The position numbers were made by a program, and so were the translations under genes. The notes beneath the pieces were generated by a model. It was not told the origin of the DNA and did not search any database. It was given only the letters and a program-made list of their open reading frames with translations. From positions 1 to 64,000 of the forward strand of contig NZ_CAJHOB010000006.1 of the NCBI RefSeq assembly GCF_905120355.1: a stretch of DNA of 64,000 nt, read 5' to 3'. This DNA comes from Azonexus hydrophilus. GTDB taxonomy: Bacteria > Pseudomonadota > Gammaproteobacteria > Burkholderiales > Rhodocyclaceae. Within the stretch, counting starts at the first letter, position 1. Each line of letters opens with the position of its first letter. Below are positions 9,836-18,610 of the stretch, piece after piece.

Positions 9836-12409
9836 CTACAGTGCTGCCAGAGCCTCGTCCAGCAAGGCGGCAGCGGCACCTGTATCGAAATGCTCGATAT
9901 GCTGCTGGAAGCGCAGGAATTTATCTCCGAGGAGTTGCTGCAAGGCGTCGTTTTCTTTCTGTAGACGCTGGTGTACGGCGAAATCCCCTTCGTGCAGCAA
10001 CTGGCTCAGGCCGTTCAGATGCTGGCGCAAGGCGTGTGGGTCGAGGCGGGTGGCCGGTAGCTGCTCACGCGTTTGCGCGAGGATGGGGCGCAGGGCATCC
10101 TGCAGGGCCTGGTAGTGCGTTTCAGTTTGCGCAATATGCTGCAACACGACCTCGGCTGGCTGCCCCTGACGGAAAGCCTGGTCGGTGGCCGCCGCACTTT
10201 CGAACACCACGTTTGCGCCGAGGGTGGCGGCGGCGCCTTTGATGGAGTGGGCCAGGCGGCGCGCTTCCTCGTGCTGGTTGGTGGCGAGCAGGGTCCGCAT
10301 CTGTGCGAAATCACCGCTGTGTGTCTGGATGAAGGTTTCGAGCAGGCGCACATACATGGCGCGTTTGCCCCGTACGGCATGCAAACCGGCTGCGGCATTG
10401 AGGCCGGGGACTGTATTCAGCGGTTCGCTGCCCGGATTCTGGGGGACACTTGCCGATGCGGTTTGCGCCGTTGTCCCCGGGCGGTGCAGCGGAACAGTGA
10501 ACCAGAAGGTGCTGCCTCGACCGGGGGTGCTGTCGACCCCGAATTCTCCGTGCAGCAATTCGATCAGACGGCGACAGATGACCAGTCCCAGGCCGCTGCC
10601 ACCATGCTGGCGGGTGAGCGAAGGGTCGCCTTGTTCGAAAGGAAGGAACAGGCGCTGCTGCGCTGCTGTGCTGATGCCGGGACCGGTATCGCTGACTGAA
10701 AAACGCAGGAAATCGCGCCCGCTGGTGTCTGTTTCCTGCGTCACCATCAGGCCGACCATGCCGTCCTGGGTGAACTTTATGGCGTTCGAAAGCAACTGAT
10801 AGAGAATCTGGCGGATGCTGCTGGTGTCAGAAAGGGCGCGGGCAGGGAGGTTCAGCGGGTGCTCGATGGTGATGGCCAGACCTTTGCCGGTGGCCTGCTG
10901 CAGCTGTTGTGAGCGGCATTCCTGAAGCAGGGCGAGCGGCGAAAATTCCTGTGTTTCGCTCGAAACAATACCGGCTTCCAGGCGCGACAATTCAAGAATG
11001 TCGTCGAGCAGTTGCAAGAGTTGCTGCGCCGCCTGATCGATGCGCGTCAGGCGCGTCTCGCTTTCATCGAGCGGCGCTGTGTTCAGATCCCGTTGCAGGA
11101 GATGGGTGAGGCCGATGATGGCATTGAGCGGGGTGCGGATTTCGTGGCTCATGTTGGCCAGAAAGGCGCTCTTCGCACGATTGGCTGCCTCGGCCTCTTC
11201 CTTTGCACGCAGATACTGGCCGGTACGCTGGGCAACTTGCTGTTCGAGTTCCTTACGGTAACGGGACAGCTCGGCTTGCTCGGCCTTGCGTTCGGTGACG
11301 TCCTCCTGAATCGACAGGTAATGGCTGATGCTGCCGTCTTTCTGGCGGATCGGCGAAATGATGGCGTGCGAAATGTAGTTGCTGCCATTCTTGTGCTGGT
11401 TGCGGAATTCGCCTTCCCAGGTCTGCCCGGCAGCGATCGCCGCCCACAGGGTTTTCGCCTGCATCGGATCATGGTTGCTGCCAGCCAGGAATTCCGCATT
11501 GCGGCCGATGCTTTCCGCTGCACTGTAGCCGCTGACTTTCTCGAAGTGTCGATTGACATATTCGATCCGGCCCTGCAGATCGGTGATGAGTACGCTGTTC
11601 GGGCTTTGCTCCAGGGCGCGCCACAGCTTGTTCAGGTTGATTTCGCTTTCTGCCACGGCAGCGCGTGCCCGCAGGCGTTCGATGCCCAGGCTGATTTCAT
11701 CGGCGAGTTCGGCGAGCAGGGTTTTTTCTTCTGCATCCGGTTCGTTGTCGGGCTGATATTTCAGACTCAACTGCAGGCTGAGCCCCCCTTCCACCAAGAT
11801 GGGGAGGCGCAATTCGTGCACCGCGGGCGGCTGCGCTTCTGCCTCTTGCAGCGAGAGGAAACGCGCATCCAGGTAGGTTCCGGTCGTGATGAAGAGCTGG
11901 CACAGCTCGGCCAGAAACTGAGCTTCTTCGCTGGCCCGCACTGCCTTGCGTGCGATGCCGGCCTGCAGCGCGAGCGCCCGGTGCTGGCGGGCGATGTGCT
12001 GGCGGTCGTGATAGTGCGCGCTGATGTCGGTCAGGATGCCGTGGAACAATTCCGTGCCGGTATCGGCGAGATGGCTGCGCTGCCCGCAGTCACGCACCCA
12101 GATCCAGTTGCCGCTGGCATGGCGGATGCGGTACTCAAGGGTGTGCCCGGGGTGTTCGCCGCGTTGCAGTGCCGCCATGGCTGCCGCGTACGCCGCTCGG
12201 TCTTCCGGGTGAATACGGGTTTGCCAGCTGCTGAGCGGGTAGCTCGTGGTGGCACAATCTTCGCCGAGAATGCGGTGCAGATTGCAGCAGCAACGCAGTA
12301 GGTCCTGTTCCGGCAGGTATTCCCACACGCCCGCTTGGGCGGTACCCAGGGCCAGCGCCAGGTGAGAGTCAAGGTGGCGCAGCATGCCGGTGGCGTCCGA
12401 AGCGCTCAT
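9836..12409 (-). CDS. PAS sensor histidine kinase with C-terminal HPt domain
   Basis: An 857-residue kinase without obvious membrane segments. Domains in order: a PAS_3-like domain ([24 protein letters not shown]); a central GAF-like stretch; a second PAS ([13 protein letters not shown] to DVTERK); HisKA with [14 protein letters not shown] (phosphorylated His near residue 421); HATPase_c with DTGPGI and GSGLGLVI; and an HPt domain with [13 protein letters not shown] (His near residue 720). There is no receiver domain between kinase and HPt, which is unusual. The start at 12409 lies five bases after the stop of the HD-GYP regulator, which is the natural phosphorelay partner. The longer open frame upstream overlaps that gene and looks like out-of-frame noise. 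Confidence 0.9.
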   Translation of the reverse strand: MSASDATGMLRHLDSHLALALGTAQAGVWEYLPEQDLLRCCCNLHRILGEDCATTSYPLSSWQTRIHPEDRAAYAAAMAALQRGEHPGHTLEYRIRHASGNWIWVRDCGQRSHLADTGTELFHGILTDISAHYHDRQHIARQHRALALQAGIARKAVRASEEAQFLAELCQLFITTGTYLDARFLSLQEAEAQPPAVHELRLPILVEGGLSLQLSLKYQPDNEPDAEEKTLLAELADEISLGIERLRARAAVAESEINLNKLWRALEQSPNSVLITDLQGRIEYVNRHFEKVSGYSAAESIGRNAEFLAGSNHDPMQAKTLWAAIAAGQTWEGEFRNQHKNGSNYISHAIISPIRQKDGSISHYLSIQEDVTERKAEQAELSRYRKELEQQVAQRTGQYLRAKEEAEAANRAKSAFLANMSHEIRTPLNAIIGLTHLLQRDLNTAPLDESETRLTRIDQAAQQLLQLLDDILELSRLEAGIVSSETQEFSPLALLQECRSQQLQQATGKGLAITIEHPLNLPARALSDTSSIRQILYQLLSNAIKFTQDGMVGLMVTQETDTSGRDFLRFSVSDTGPGISTAAQQRLFLPFEQGDPSLTRQHGGSGLGLVICRRLIELLHGEFGVDSTPGRGSTFWFTVPLHRPGTTAQTASASVPQNPGSEPLNTVPGLNAAAGLHAVRGKRAMYVRLLETFIQTHSGDFAQMRTLLATNQHEEARRLAHSIKGAAATLGANVVFESAAATDQAFRQGQPAEVVLQHIAQTETHYQALQDALRPILAQTREQLPATRLDPHALRQHLNGLSQLLHEGDFAVHQRLQKENDALQQLLGDKFLRFQQHIEHFDTGAAAALLDEALAAL

Positions 12410-12414
12410 GATGG

Positions 12415-13497
12415 TTACTCGGCGTAGTTGTCGGCGATACGTTTGAAGGTGTCGAATTCGCGGATAAAGGCGTCGACGACATCCGGGTCGAAGTGCGTAC
12501 CGCTGCCGGAAACGATGATCGAGTAAGCCTCTTCGTAAGGCATCGGGGGTTTGTACACCCGCGCGCAGATGAGCGCGTCGAAGACGTCGGCCAGCGCCAT
12601 GAGGCGGGCGGAGATGGGAATGCCATCGCCAGCAAGGCCACGCGGATAACCGCTGCCGTCCCATTTTTCGTGGTGACCGCGGGCGATTTCCTGGGCGATC
12701 TGCAGGAATTCCACCGGTCGGGCAGAATCGGCGATGGCCTGGGCAATGGCCTCGGCACCGATTTCGGCGTGCGTTTTCATGATGGCCCATTCATCCGGTG
12801 TCAGCTTGCCGGGTTTGAGCAGGATGTGGTCGGGGATGCCGACCTTGCCGATGTCGTGCAGCGGCGCCGATTGTGCCAGCTGGCCGATGGTGCGTTCGTC
12901 GAGGTAATGCGAGAAACGCGGGTGGTGCTTCAGGCCGCGCGCCAGGGTGCGGACGTATTCCTGCGTGCGACGCAGGTGGTTGCCGGTTTCCGGGTCGCGT
13001 GTTTCTGCCAGGTGGGCCAGGGCATGGATGCTGACTTCCTGGATCAACTGGTTTTCTGCCATGCGGCGCGCCACTTCCTGCTCGAGATAGGCGTTGTGGT
13101 CGCTCAGGATGTCGCGCGCCCGTTTCAGTTCAAGCTGGGCGCGGACACGGGCAAGGACGATGGCGGGGCGGATGGGTTTGGTGATGTAATCGACAGCGCC
13201 CAGGTCGAGGCCTTTTTCTTCGTCATCGGTGCCATCCATGGCGGTGACGAAAATGACGGGAATGTCACGCGTCGTGGCGTTGTCGCGCAACTCGCGGAGC
13301 ACCTGATACCCATCCATACCCGGCATCATGACGTCGAGCAGGATCAGATCCGGTGGTGGCGGGCTGTTGGCGATCTGCAAGGCGCGGGCCCCGGAGTTGG
13401 CGGCGCGGACGCGGTAGGTGGGTTGCAACAGCTCGCCGAGGACACTCAGGTTTTCGGGTACGTCGTCAACAATCAGGATGTTGGGTTGGGCTTGCAT
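12415..13497 (-). CDS. response regulator with HD-GYP c-di-GMP phosphodiesterase domain
   Basis: A 360-residue RpfG-type regulator. The receiver domain has NILIVDD, the phospho-acceptor Asp in LILLDVMMPGMDG near residue 55, and the Lys of DYITKP. The HD-GYP domain has HDIGKVGIPD near residue 214 and GSGYPRGLAG near residue 284, with the HHEKWDGSGYP run intact, so hydrolysis of c-di-GMP is expected. The start MQAQPNIL at 13497 gives the receiver its usual N-terminus; the open frame beyond it lies opposite rsgA codons and is not conserved. The adjacent kinase with an HPt probably controls it. Confidence 0.92.
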   Translation of the reverse strand: MQAQPNILIVDDVPENLSVLGELLQPTYRVRAANSGARALQIANSPPPPDLILLDVMMPGMDGYQVLRELRDNATTRDIPVIFVTAMDGTDDEEKGLDLGAVDYITKPIRPAIVLARVRAQLELKRARDILSDHNAYLEQEVARRMAENQLIQEVSIHALAHLAETRDPETGNHLRRTQEYVRTLARGLKHHPRFSHYLDERTIGQLAQSAPLHDIGKVGIPDHILLKPGKLTPDEWAIMKTHAEIGAEAIAQAIADSARPVEFLQIAQEIARGHHEKWDGSGYPRGLAGDGIPISARLMALADVFDALICARVYKPPMPYEEAYSIIVSGSGTHFDPDVVDAFIREFDTFKRIADNYAE

Positions 13498-13580
13498 GGA
13501 CGTTTTCCGTATGTCGCAACAGTTTGCCGAATTATGTCTGTTTTTGCGTTTTCTACCTATAGCACCGATGGGCGGCCCGG

Positions 13581-14441
13581 TTATACACCAGTGAGCCGGG
13601 CATAGCTGGCGAAGCGGCTTTTGTCGATTTCGCCTGAGTCCAGGGCCGGGCGCAGGGCGCAGCCGGGCTCCTGGCCGTGGCGGCAGTTGCGGAAACGGCA
13701 GTGTCCGAGGTAGGGGCGGAATTCGCGGAAGGCATATTCGATTTCGCCTCGTTCTAGGTGCGCCAGTCCGAATTCCTGCAGGCCAGGGGAATCGATCAGG
13801 AAACTTTCGGCATCCAGTGGATAGAGGGTGGCGTGTGTGGTGGTGTGCTTGCCGGAATCGAGTGCTTTGGAAATTTCCCGTGTGGCGGCACCGGCATCCG
13901 GGATCAGGGCGTTGATGAGGGTTGATTTGCCCATGCCCGATTGCCCGACCAATACGCTGGTCTTGCCCTGCAGTCGGGGACGTAGCAGGTCGGCGCTGCT
14001 GCGGGCGGACAGTTCCAGGACCGGGTAGCCGAGATCGGCGAATACAGAGAGCTGTTTGCGGGCACGTGGCAGGGTCTCCGTCAGGTCGCATTTGTTGAGC
14101 ACGAGATGAACTTCAATTTCCTCGCTCTCGGCCGCAATGATGGCGCGGGTGATGAGGTCGTCGGAAAAGGCCGGCGCACAGGCAACGACGATGACGACCT
14201 GGTCGACATTGGCGGCAATCAGTTTCTGCCGCGTTTCGTTGGAGCGGTAAAGCAGTTGCCGACGTGGCAGGATGTTTTCGATGACCCCCTGATCGTCGGA
14301 GGTGCGCATGATTTCCACCCAGTCACCGCAGGCGACATCGCTCTTTTTGCCGCGCGTTACACAGGGTAGATGCTCACCATTGCCGGTATCGACCAGATAG
14401 TGTCGTCCGTGGGCGGCGATGATGCGTCCCTGCAGGGTCAT
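13581..14441 (-). CDS. rsgA: ribosome small subunit-dependent GTPase A
   Basis: A 286-residue circularly permuted GTPase that acts in late 30S subunit maturation. The G motifs come in the permuted order: NKCD (G4), GQSGMGKSTLINAL (G1), TTTHATLYPL (switch) and DSPGLQEFG (G3). An N-terminal OB fold precedes them. A C-terminal zinc site (Cys/His in CRFRNCRHGQEPGC) follows. The start overlaps the stop of the upstream protease gene as ATGA. Confidence 0.95.
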   Translation of the reverse strand: MTLQGRIIAAHGRHYLVDTGNGEHLPCVTRGKKSDVACGDWVEIMRTSDDQGVIENILPRRQLLYRSNETRQKLIAANVDQVVIVVACAPAFSDDLITRAIIAAESEEIEVHLVLNKCDLTETLPRARKQLSVFADLGYPVLELSARSSADLLRPRLQGKTSVLVGQSGMGKSTLINALIPDAGAATREISKALDSGKHTTTHATLYPLDAESFLIDSPGLQEFGLAHLERGEIEYAFREFRPYLGHCRFRNCRHGQEPGCALRPALDSGEIDKSRFASYARLTGV

Positions 14442-15682
14442 GCCTGTACTCCCTGCAGGCGGAGAATGCGCAGCGCCGCCGGGGGGTGGGAATCGTAAAA
14501 GAGCGAATGCAGAGGGTCCGGGGTCAGCGTGGCGGCATTGTCGTCATAGAGTTTGACCAGTGCGTGTACCAGTTCACCAGCGGCAGTGTGTTCGGCGGCG
14601 TAGGCATCGGCCTCGAATTCGTGGCGGCGCGACCAATAGCTGGTCAGCGGTGTCAGCGGAAAGAGGAAGACCGGTACGACCAGGAAAAACAGGGTCAGTG
14701 CCAAGGCCGTGCTCTGCGCCGGGACGCCCAGTCCGGCGTAGAACCAGGGGGCGTCGATCAGTTGGCCGAGTAGGGCGAGGAACAGGAGCGAGCTGGCAAA
14801 CATCAGCAACATGCGCTGCAACACGTGGCGTTTGCGGAAGTGCCCCAGTTCGTGCGCCAGCACGGCTTCGGTTTCGCTGGGTGAGAGGCGCTCCAGCAGA
14901 GTGTCGAAAAAGACGATGCGCTTGTTGTTGCCAAAACCGGTGAAATAAGCGTTGCCGTGGGCCGAACGCTTCGATCCGTCCATTACGAACAGGCCGTTGC
15001 TGCGAAAGCCGCAGCGTTTCAACAGGGCTTCGATGCGCTGTTTTGCTTCGCCGTCAGGCAGGGGCGTGAATTTGTTGAACAAGGGGGCGATCCAGGTCGG
15101 GAAAATGAACAACATGAGCAGGTTGAACACGCTCCAGAACAGCCAGACATAGAGCCACCACAGGCTTCCCATGGCTTCCATCAGCCACAGTACGGTCGCC
15201 AGTACGGGGGCGCCGATGACGAGGCCGAGCAGGGTCTGCTTCAGCAGGTCGCTGGCGAACAGCGCCACCGTCATCCGATTGAAACCGTGCCGGGCTTCGA
15301 TCACGAATTGCTTGTAGAGCGAAAACGGTAGATCGACCAGACCGCTGAGCAGCATCACGCTGAACATCAGCGCCAGGCCGTAGGAGATACCGTCGAGGCG
15401 GGCGGCCCAGAAGTCATGCAGGGCGAGCAGGCCGCCACCGAGGGTCAGCGCGAGCAGCCAGGCTGTATCGACGGCGATGTCGACCAATGCCACCTTGCTG
15501 CGGTCGATGCCGTACGCCGCCGCTTTCTGATGCGAAGCCAGGCTGATGTGTTCGCTGAATTGCGCCGGGACCGTGGAGCGGTGGGCAGCAATGTGACGCC
15601 ATTGGCGTAATTTCAACCACAAGCGGATGCCGCAGGTCAGGGCCAGGATGCAGAGGAACAGGAGGCGGAAAGTGTCGGGCAC
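14438..15682 (-). CDS. M48-family (Ste24-type) membrane metallopeptidase
   Basis: A 414-residue integral membrane zinc protease. VLAHELGHFRKRH holds the HExxH zinc motif near residue 280, and EFEADAYA near residue 360 supplies the third ligand. Several hydrophobic segments surround them, as in Ste24/CAAX protease 1 homologues. In bacteria this group is thought to handle membrane-protein quality control, but the substrate here is unknown. It is joined to rsgA by a four-base overlap and divergent from orn. Confidence 0.9.
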   Translation of the reverse strand: MPDTFRLLFLCILALTCGIRLWLKLRQWRHIAAHRSTVPAQFSEHISLASHQKAAAYGIDRSKVALVDIAVDTAWLLALTLGGGLLALHDFWAARLDGISYGLALMFSVMLLSGLVDLPFSLYKQFVIEARHGFNRMTVALFASDLLKQTLLGLVIGAPVLATVLWLMEAMGSLWWLYVWLFWSVFNLLMLFIFPTWIAPLFNKFTPLPDGEAKQRIEALLKRCGFRSNGLFVMDGSKRSAHGNAYFTGFGNNKRIVFFDTLLERLSPSETEAVLAHELGHFRKRHVLQRMLLMFASSLLFLALLGQLIDAPWFYAGLGVPAQSTALALTLFFLVVPVFLFPLTPLTSYWSRRHEFEADAYAAEHTAAGELVHALVKLYDDNAATLTPDPLHSLFYDSHPPAALRILRLQGVQA

Positions 15683-15761
15683 GGGAAGGAACTAAGGGAG
15701 AGGGAGGAGGTGTGCGAGAATTGCGGCTTAGGCAACATTATTCTTGATTACGGGCAATTAT

Positions 15762-16322
15762 ATGGCAGGCAACGCAAACAACCTGGTATGGCTGGATATG
15801 GAAATGACCGGTTTGAATCCGGAGGGCGATCGCATCATCGAACTGGCCATGGTGGTGACCGACAGCGAGTTGCGGATGGTGGCGGAGTCGCCGTCCTGGG
15901 TGGTGCATCAGTCGGACGCCACGCTGGCGGCGATGGATGAATGGAATCAACGCACGCACGGCCGTTCCGGGTTGATTCAGAAGGTGCGCGAATCGACCTT
16001 GTCCGAAACGGATGTGGAAGCTGCCGCCCTGGAGTTCCTGCGGAAATACTCCGGCAAGGGCCATTCGCCGATGTGCGGTAATTCGATTGGTCAGGATCGT
16101 CGCTTCATGGCGCGCTACATGCCGACCCTGGAAGCTTTCTTCCACTACCGCAACCTTGATGTCAGCACCCTGAAAGAATTGTGCAAGCGCTGGCAGCCGC
16201 AGATTTACAAGGGGTTCAGCAAAAAGAGCAAACATACCGCGCTGGCGGATATTTACGAGTCGATCGATGAGCTGAAGTACTACCGGGCGCATTTTCTTGT
16301 GCCCCGATCTGCCGACGCTTGA
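15762..16322 (+). CDS. orn: oligoribonuclease
   Basis: A 186-residue DEDDh 3'-5' exonuclease that degrades short RNAs, including pGpG from c-di-GMP breakdown. [11 protein letters not shown] holds the first Asp/Glu pair, [10 protein letters not shown] the middle Asp and [12 protein letters not shown] the His/Asp of the fifth motif. The ATG at 15762 matches the family start; a TTG six codons upstream is open but not needed. Its presence fits the several c-di-GMP phosphodiesterases in this window. Confidence 0.95.
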   Translation: MAGNANNLVWLDMEMTGLNPEGDRIIELAMVVTDSELRMVAESPSWVVHQSDATLAAMDEWNQRTHGRSGLIQKVRESTLSETDVEAAALEFLRKYSGKGHSPMCGNSIGQDRRFMARYMPTLEAFFHYRNLDVSTLKELCKRWQPQIYKGFSKKSKHTALADIYESIDELKYYRAHFLVPRSADA

Positions 16323-16328
16323 GCTGCG

Positions 16329-16363
16329 TGATTCCGGCAAGGCGGGCAGGTACGCCGGAATCA
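16329..16363. terminator. inverted repeat between convergent genes
   Basis: A perfect 10-bp inverted repeat (16329-16338 with 16354-16363) with a 15-base loop spans the gap between orn and the glycosyltransferase gene and overlaps the latter's stop codon. There is no U-run, so its role as a terminator is only suggested by position. Confidence 0.4.
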
Positions 16364-17989
16364 ACGCTGGAACAGACGGAATTTCTCGCGCCGCTCACCC
16401 GGGCGGTTGCCTTGCCAGACGAGTCGCCAACTGGCATCTGGTGCGCTGAGTTCGCTGCTTTGGTCGCCGACCACCAGCAGCCAACGGCACTGCTGGCCGG
16501 CGCGGGTGCTCCAGTCCAGCGGTGCCAGGTTGGCGAAGTACGCCAGTGAAGCGCGCTGTGCCGGGCTGAGATGGCGTTCGGCCAGGCAGGTGGTGCCCTC
16601 TGGCAAGGCCTTGGCGACGGCTTCGGCAACCGGACGATAACTGCGGCCGTAGTCGAACCAGGGCAGGATCAGGGTGGTGGCAAGCAGCCAGAAAGTGGTG
16701 AAACCCAGGGTCCAGTGCGTCAGGCTGCGGTAGGGAGAGCGTGGCGCGGTGACGATCAGCCACCACCACCAGACACTGATGGCAATCCCCAGCAACAGGT
16801 GCCAGGCATTCAATTCACCGACGAAACCTGGGCGTAATTCCACCACGCGTTGTGCCAGTCGCGGTGGGAAATCGAGCGCCATGGCCGACCAGGCCAGCCA
16901 GACGAGCGCCGCCAGCAGGCTGAACAGGCTCATGGCGAACCAGTCGAAGGCGTTGGCCGCGCCGCGGCGCAAATTCAGGGCGCCGGGGGCGGCGAGCAAG
17001 GCCAGGGGCGGGAGCAGTAGCAGGGCCGGGATTTCCCGGGGCCGGTACGCCCAGGCAAGTAGCAGCAAGGTCAGGAAAAAGAGGATCAGTGGCAGCAGTT
17101 GCGCCGGATGGCTCGCCTGTTTTCGTTGCCGCCACGCGTGCCAGAGGGCCCACAGCGCGAGCGGCAGGGCTGGAAAGGCAAATGTGGGGAGCAGGCTGCT
17201 GAAACGTGCGAGACCTGTGAAGGAGAAGGGCGTGGCCAGCGGTGTGAGTTCGGTGTGCAGCCAGGCATCGAGACGGCCGGGGCGCCATTGGTCGAGTGCC
17301 AGCAGCCAGGGGGCAACGAGCAGGGTGGCCAGGGCGAGGCCGAGCAGCAGGGTCTGCGCTGCCTGTGTGCGCTGGCCGGCGAAATACCAGGCGAAAGGTG
17401 CGATCGCCAGCAGCGGCAGGGTGGGAGCGATGCCGGCGCCGAGCAGGCAGGCGGCCAGGGCGAGGCCGTAGAACAGGCCGGCGGCCCACGGCTTGCGTGC
17501 CATCAAGGCGCCGGCGCCGATGGTTCCGGCGTAGGCGGCGAGGGCAACCAGCATCGGCTGTGCGTCGTGGGCATGCAGCAGCAGGCCGGCCGAACCAGCC
17601 AGCACCATGGGGGCCGCCGCGGCGTGTTCATCACCGTGCAGTTCGCGGCCGGCGTAATACAGGGCCACCAGGGTCAGGGCAACCCAGGCGCCGCTGGCTA
17701 GACGCAAGGCGTCGTGCAGAGGCAGGATGTGGCCGAAGAGCCAGCCACTGATGGCGGCGCTCCAGTAGTAGAGGGGAGGCTCGTGAAATGGTCTGCCGGC
17801 GAGCATGGGGGCCAGCCAGTCGCCACTGGAGAGCATTTGCCAGGCGGTGGCAATGTGGATGGCGTCTTCGCCCTTCCACGGATCGCGGCCAAATAAACCG
17901 GCCAGTACGTAGAGCGCCAGCATGCCGGCCAGCATCCAGCCGGACGGTGGCAATTGGATTCCCTGGCGTAGTTTCTGGAGACTGGGCAT
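16361..17989 (-). CDS. ArnT/PMT-family lipid-linked glycosyltransferase
   Basis: A 542-residue inner-membrane protein with about a dozen hydrophobic segments. The first periplasmic loop has GRDPWKGEDAIHIATAW and GRPFHEPPLYYW, the acidic and PP-x-YYW signatures of the ArnT / protein O-mannosyltransferase superfamily (GT-C fold). Such enzymes move a sugar from an undecaprenyl carrier to lipid A, protein or another periplasmic acceptor. Neither donor nor acceptor can be read from the sequence, and no arn genes are nearby. It is convergent with orn. Confidence 0.82.
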   Translation of the reverse strand: MPSLQKLRQGIQLPPSGWMLAGMLALYVLAGLFGRDPWKGEDAIHIATAWQMLSSGDWLAPMLAGRPFHEPPLYYWSAAISGWLFGHILPLHDALRLASGAWVALTLVALYYAGRELHGDEHAAAAPMVLAGSAGLLLHAHDAQPMLVALAAYAGTIGAGALMARKPWAAGLFYGLALAACLLGAGIAPTLPLLAIAPFAWYFAGQRTQAAQTLLLGLALATLLVAPWLLALDQWRPGRLDAWLHTELTPLATPFSFTGLARFSSLLPTFAFPALPLALWALWHAWRQRKQASHPAQLLPLILFFLTLLLLAWAYRPREIPALLLLPPLALLAAPGALNLRRGAANAFDWFAMSLFSLLAALVWLAWSAMALDFPPRLAQRVVELRPGFVGELNAWHLLLGIAISVWWWWLIVTAPRSPYRSLTHWTLGFTTFWLLATTLILPWFDYGRSYRPVAEAVAKALPEGTTCLAERHLSPAQRASLAYFANLAPLDWSTRAGQQCRWLLVVGDQSSELSAPDASWRLVWQGNRPGERREKFRLFQR

Positions 17990-18003
17990 GCAGACGAGAA
18001 ATG

Positions 18004-18026
18004 AAAAAGGCAGCCTGCCGGCTGCC
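18004..18026 (-). terminator. rpmE intrinsic terminator
   Basis: Seen on the minus strand, a 7-bp perfect GC stem (18020-18026 with 18009-18015, 4-base loop) is followed by five T (18008-18004). It lies 22 bases after the rpmE stop. Confidence 0.7.
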
Positions 18027-18048
18027 CCTGGTATTCGTGAACTGCGGA

Positions 18049-18273
18049 TCAGGCTGCGGTCTTGCGACGCATGGCGCCGAATTTCTGGTTGAACTTCTCA
18101 ACACGACCGGCGGTGTCGACGATCTTCTGCTTGCCGGTGTAGAAGGGATGGCAGGCGGCGCAGACTTCGATGTGGAAGGCGTCCTTGGCCATGGTCGACT
18201 TGGTGGCGAAGGTGTTGCCACAGGAGCAGGTGACCTGCACTTCGTGGTAGTTCGGGTGGATTTCGGCTTTCAT
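18049..18273 (-). CDS. rpmE: 50S ribosomal protein L31
   Basis: A 74-residue L31 of the zinc-binding type: four cysteines at 16, 18, 38 and 41 (VTCSCGN and EVCAACH). The N-terminus [12 protein letters not shown] is characteristic. Because this form carries zinc, cells often also have a zinc-free paralogue used in zinc shortage; none is visible here. An AAAGGA ribosome-binding site precedes the ATG at 18273; the ATG six codons further up is rejected on that ground. Confidence 0.96.
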   Translation of the reverse strand: MKAEIHPNYHEVQVTCSCGNTFATKSTMAKDAFHIEVCAACHPFYTGKQKIVDTAGRVEKFNQKFGAMRRKTAA

Positions 18274-18494
18274 TTCATTTCCTTTAGTCAAGCGACCGGC
18301 GGTATTGGCCGATCTGGGAAGCGCGGGATTATCAATGATTTGCGGTCGCCGTGCAATGCCTGCTGCAGGTATTTTTATCGTTTTTTCTGGAAGACATCGG
18401 AAAGGTGCAGTTTTTTACTGTGCGGATGTTTTGGGTGAGGGTGGCCGTTTTGTCTCCGACCATGGCACCGGATGTGGGAGCACGGACTGGATCT

Positions 18495-18508
18495 TTGATG
18501 TCAATCAA
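18495..18508 (+). promoter_or_regulatory. FNR/DNR-type box upstream of receptor-ABC-nnrS operon
   Basis: TTGATGTCAATCAA is a perfect match to TTGATNNNNATCAA, the palindrome bound by FNR, ANR and the nitric-oxide regulators DNR/NnrR. If transcription starts at 18543 (TAGAGT -10 at 18531-18536), the box is centred at -41.5, the class II activating position. nnrS, a typical member of such regulons, is the last gene of the operon. Confidence 0.75.
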
Positions 18509-18510
18509 GG

Positions 18511-18525
18511 TGAGAATTGTTATCA
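18511..18525 (+). promoter_or_regulatory. Fur box upstream of receptor-ABC-nnrS operon
   Basis: TGAGAATTGTTATCA agrees with the 7-1-7 Fur consensus TGATAATNATTATCA at 12 of 14 fixed positions. It starts two bases after the FNR-like box and covers the promoter between -35 and -10, so bound Fur should block transcription when iron is plentiful. Confidence 0.75.
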
Positions 18526-18565
18526 TTAACTAGAGTCTGCTTTTCTTTGTTCAACACCTCACCGG

Positions 18566-18594
18566 CAAGCCAGCACGACGCCAGCCAGCCATGC
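18566..18594 (+). repeat. receptor-gene leader element, copy 1
   Basis: These 29 bases share 25 identities with 27381-27409, in front of the second TonB-dependent receptor gene. The core is GCCAGC, five bases, then GCCAGCCAG. A looser version sits before the third receptor gene (36896-36924). The element lies between the Fur box and the start codon, so it is probably transcribed. Confidence 0.5.
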
Positions 18595-18610
18595 TTTCCG
18601 GAGTTATTTC

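Larger units (their letters stand above)
18274..18610. other. intergenic region with divergent promoters
   Basis: This 337-base stretch separates rpmE from the TonB-dependent receptor gene. The left 220 bases must hold the rpmE promoter, but I see no clear hexamers and no convincing gene. The right part holds the FNR-like box, the Fur-like box, a TAGAGT -10 candidate (18531-18536) and the leader element described separately. Confidence 0.6.

Noticed and set aside
12410-12790. Longer N-terminus for the HPt-containing histidine kinase
   Set aside because: The extension overlaps the end of the HD-GYP gene in another frame and is rich in Arg, Pro and His; the ATG at 12409 is right after that gene's stop.
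13498-14091. Longer N-terminus for the HD-GYP response regulator
   Set aside because: The extra 198 codons lie opposite rsgA, show no domain, and the receiver begins properly at the ATG at 13497.
18332-18526. A 64-codon frame in the rpmE/receptor intergenic region
   Set aside because: It covers the FNR-like and Fur-like boxes, has no ribosome-binding site and no known relatives that I can recall.
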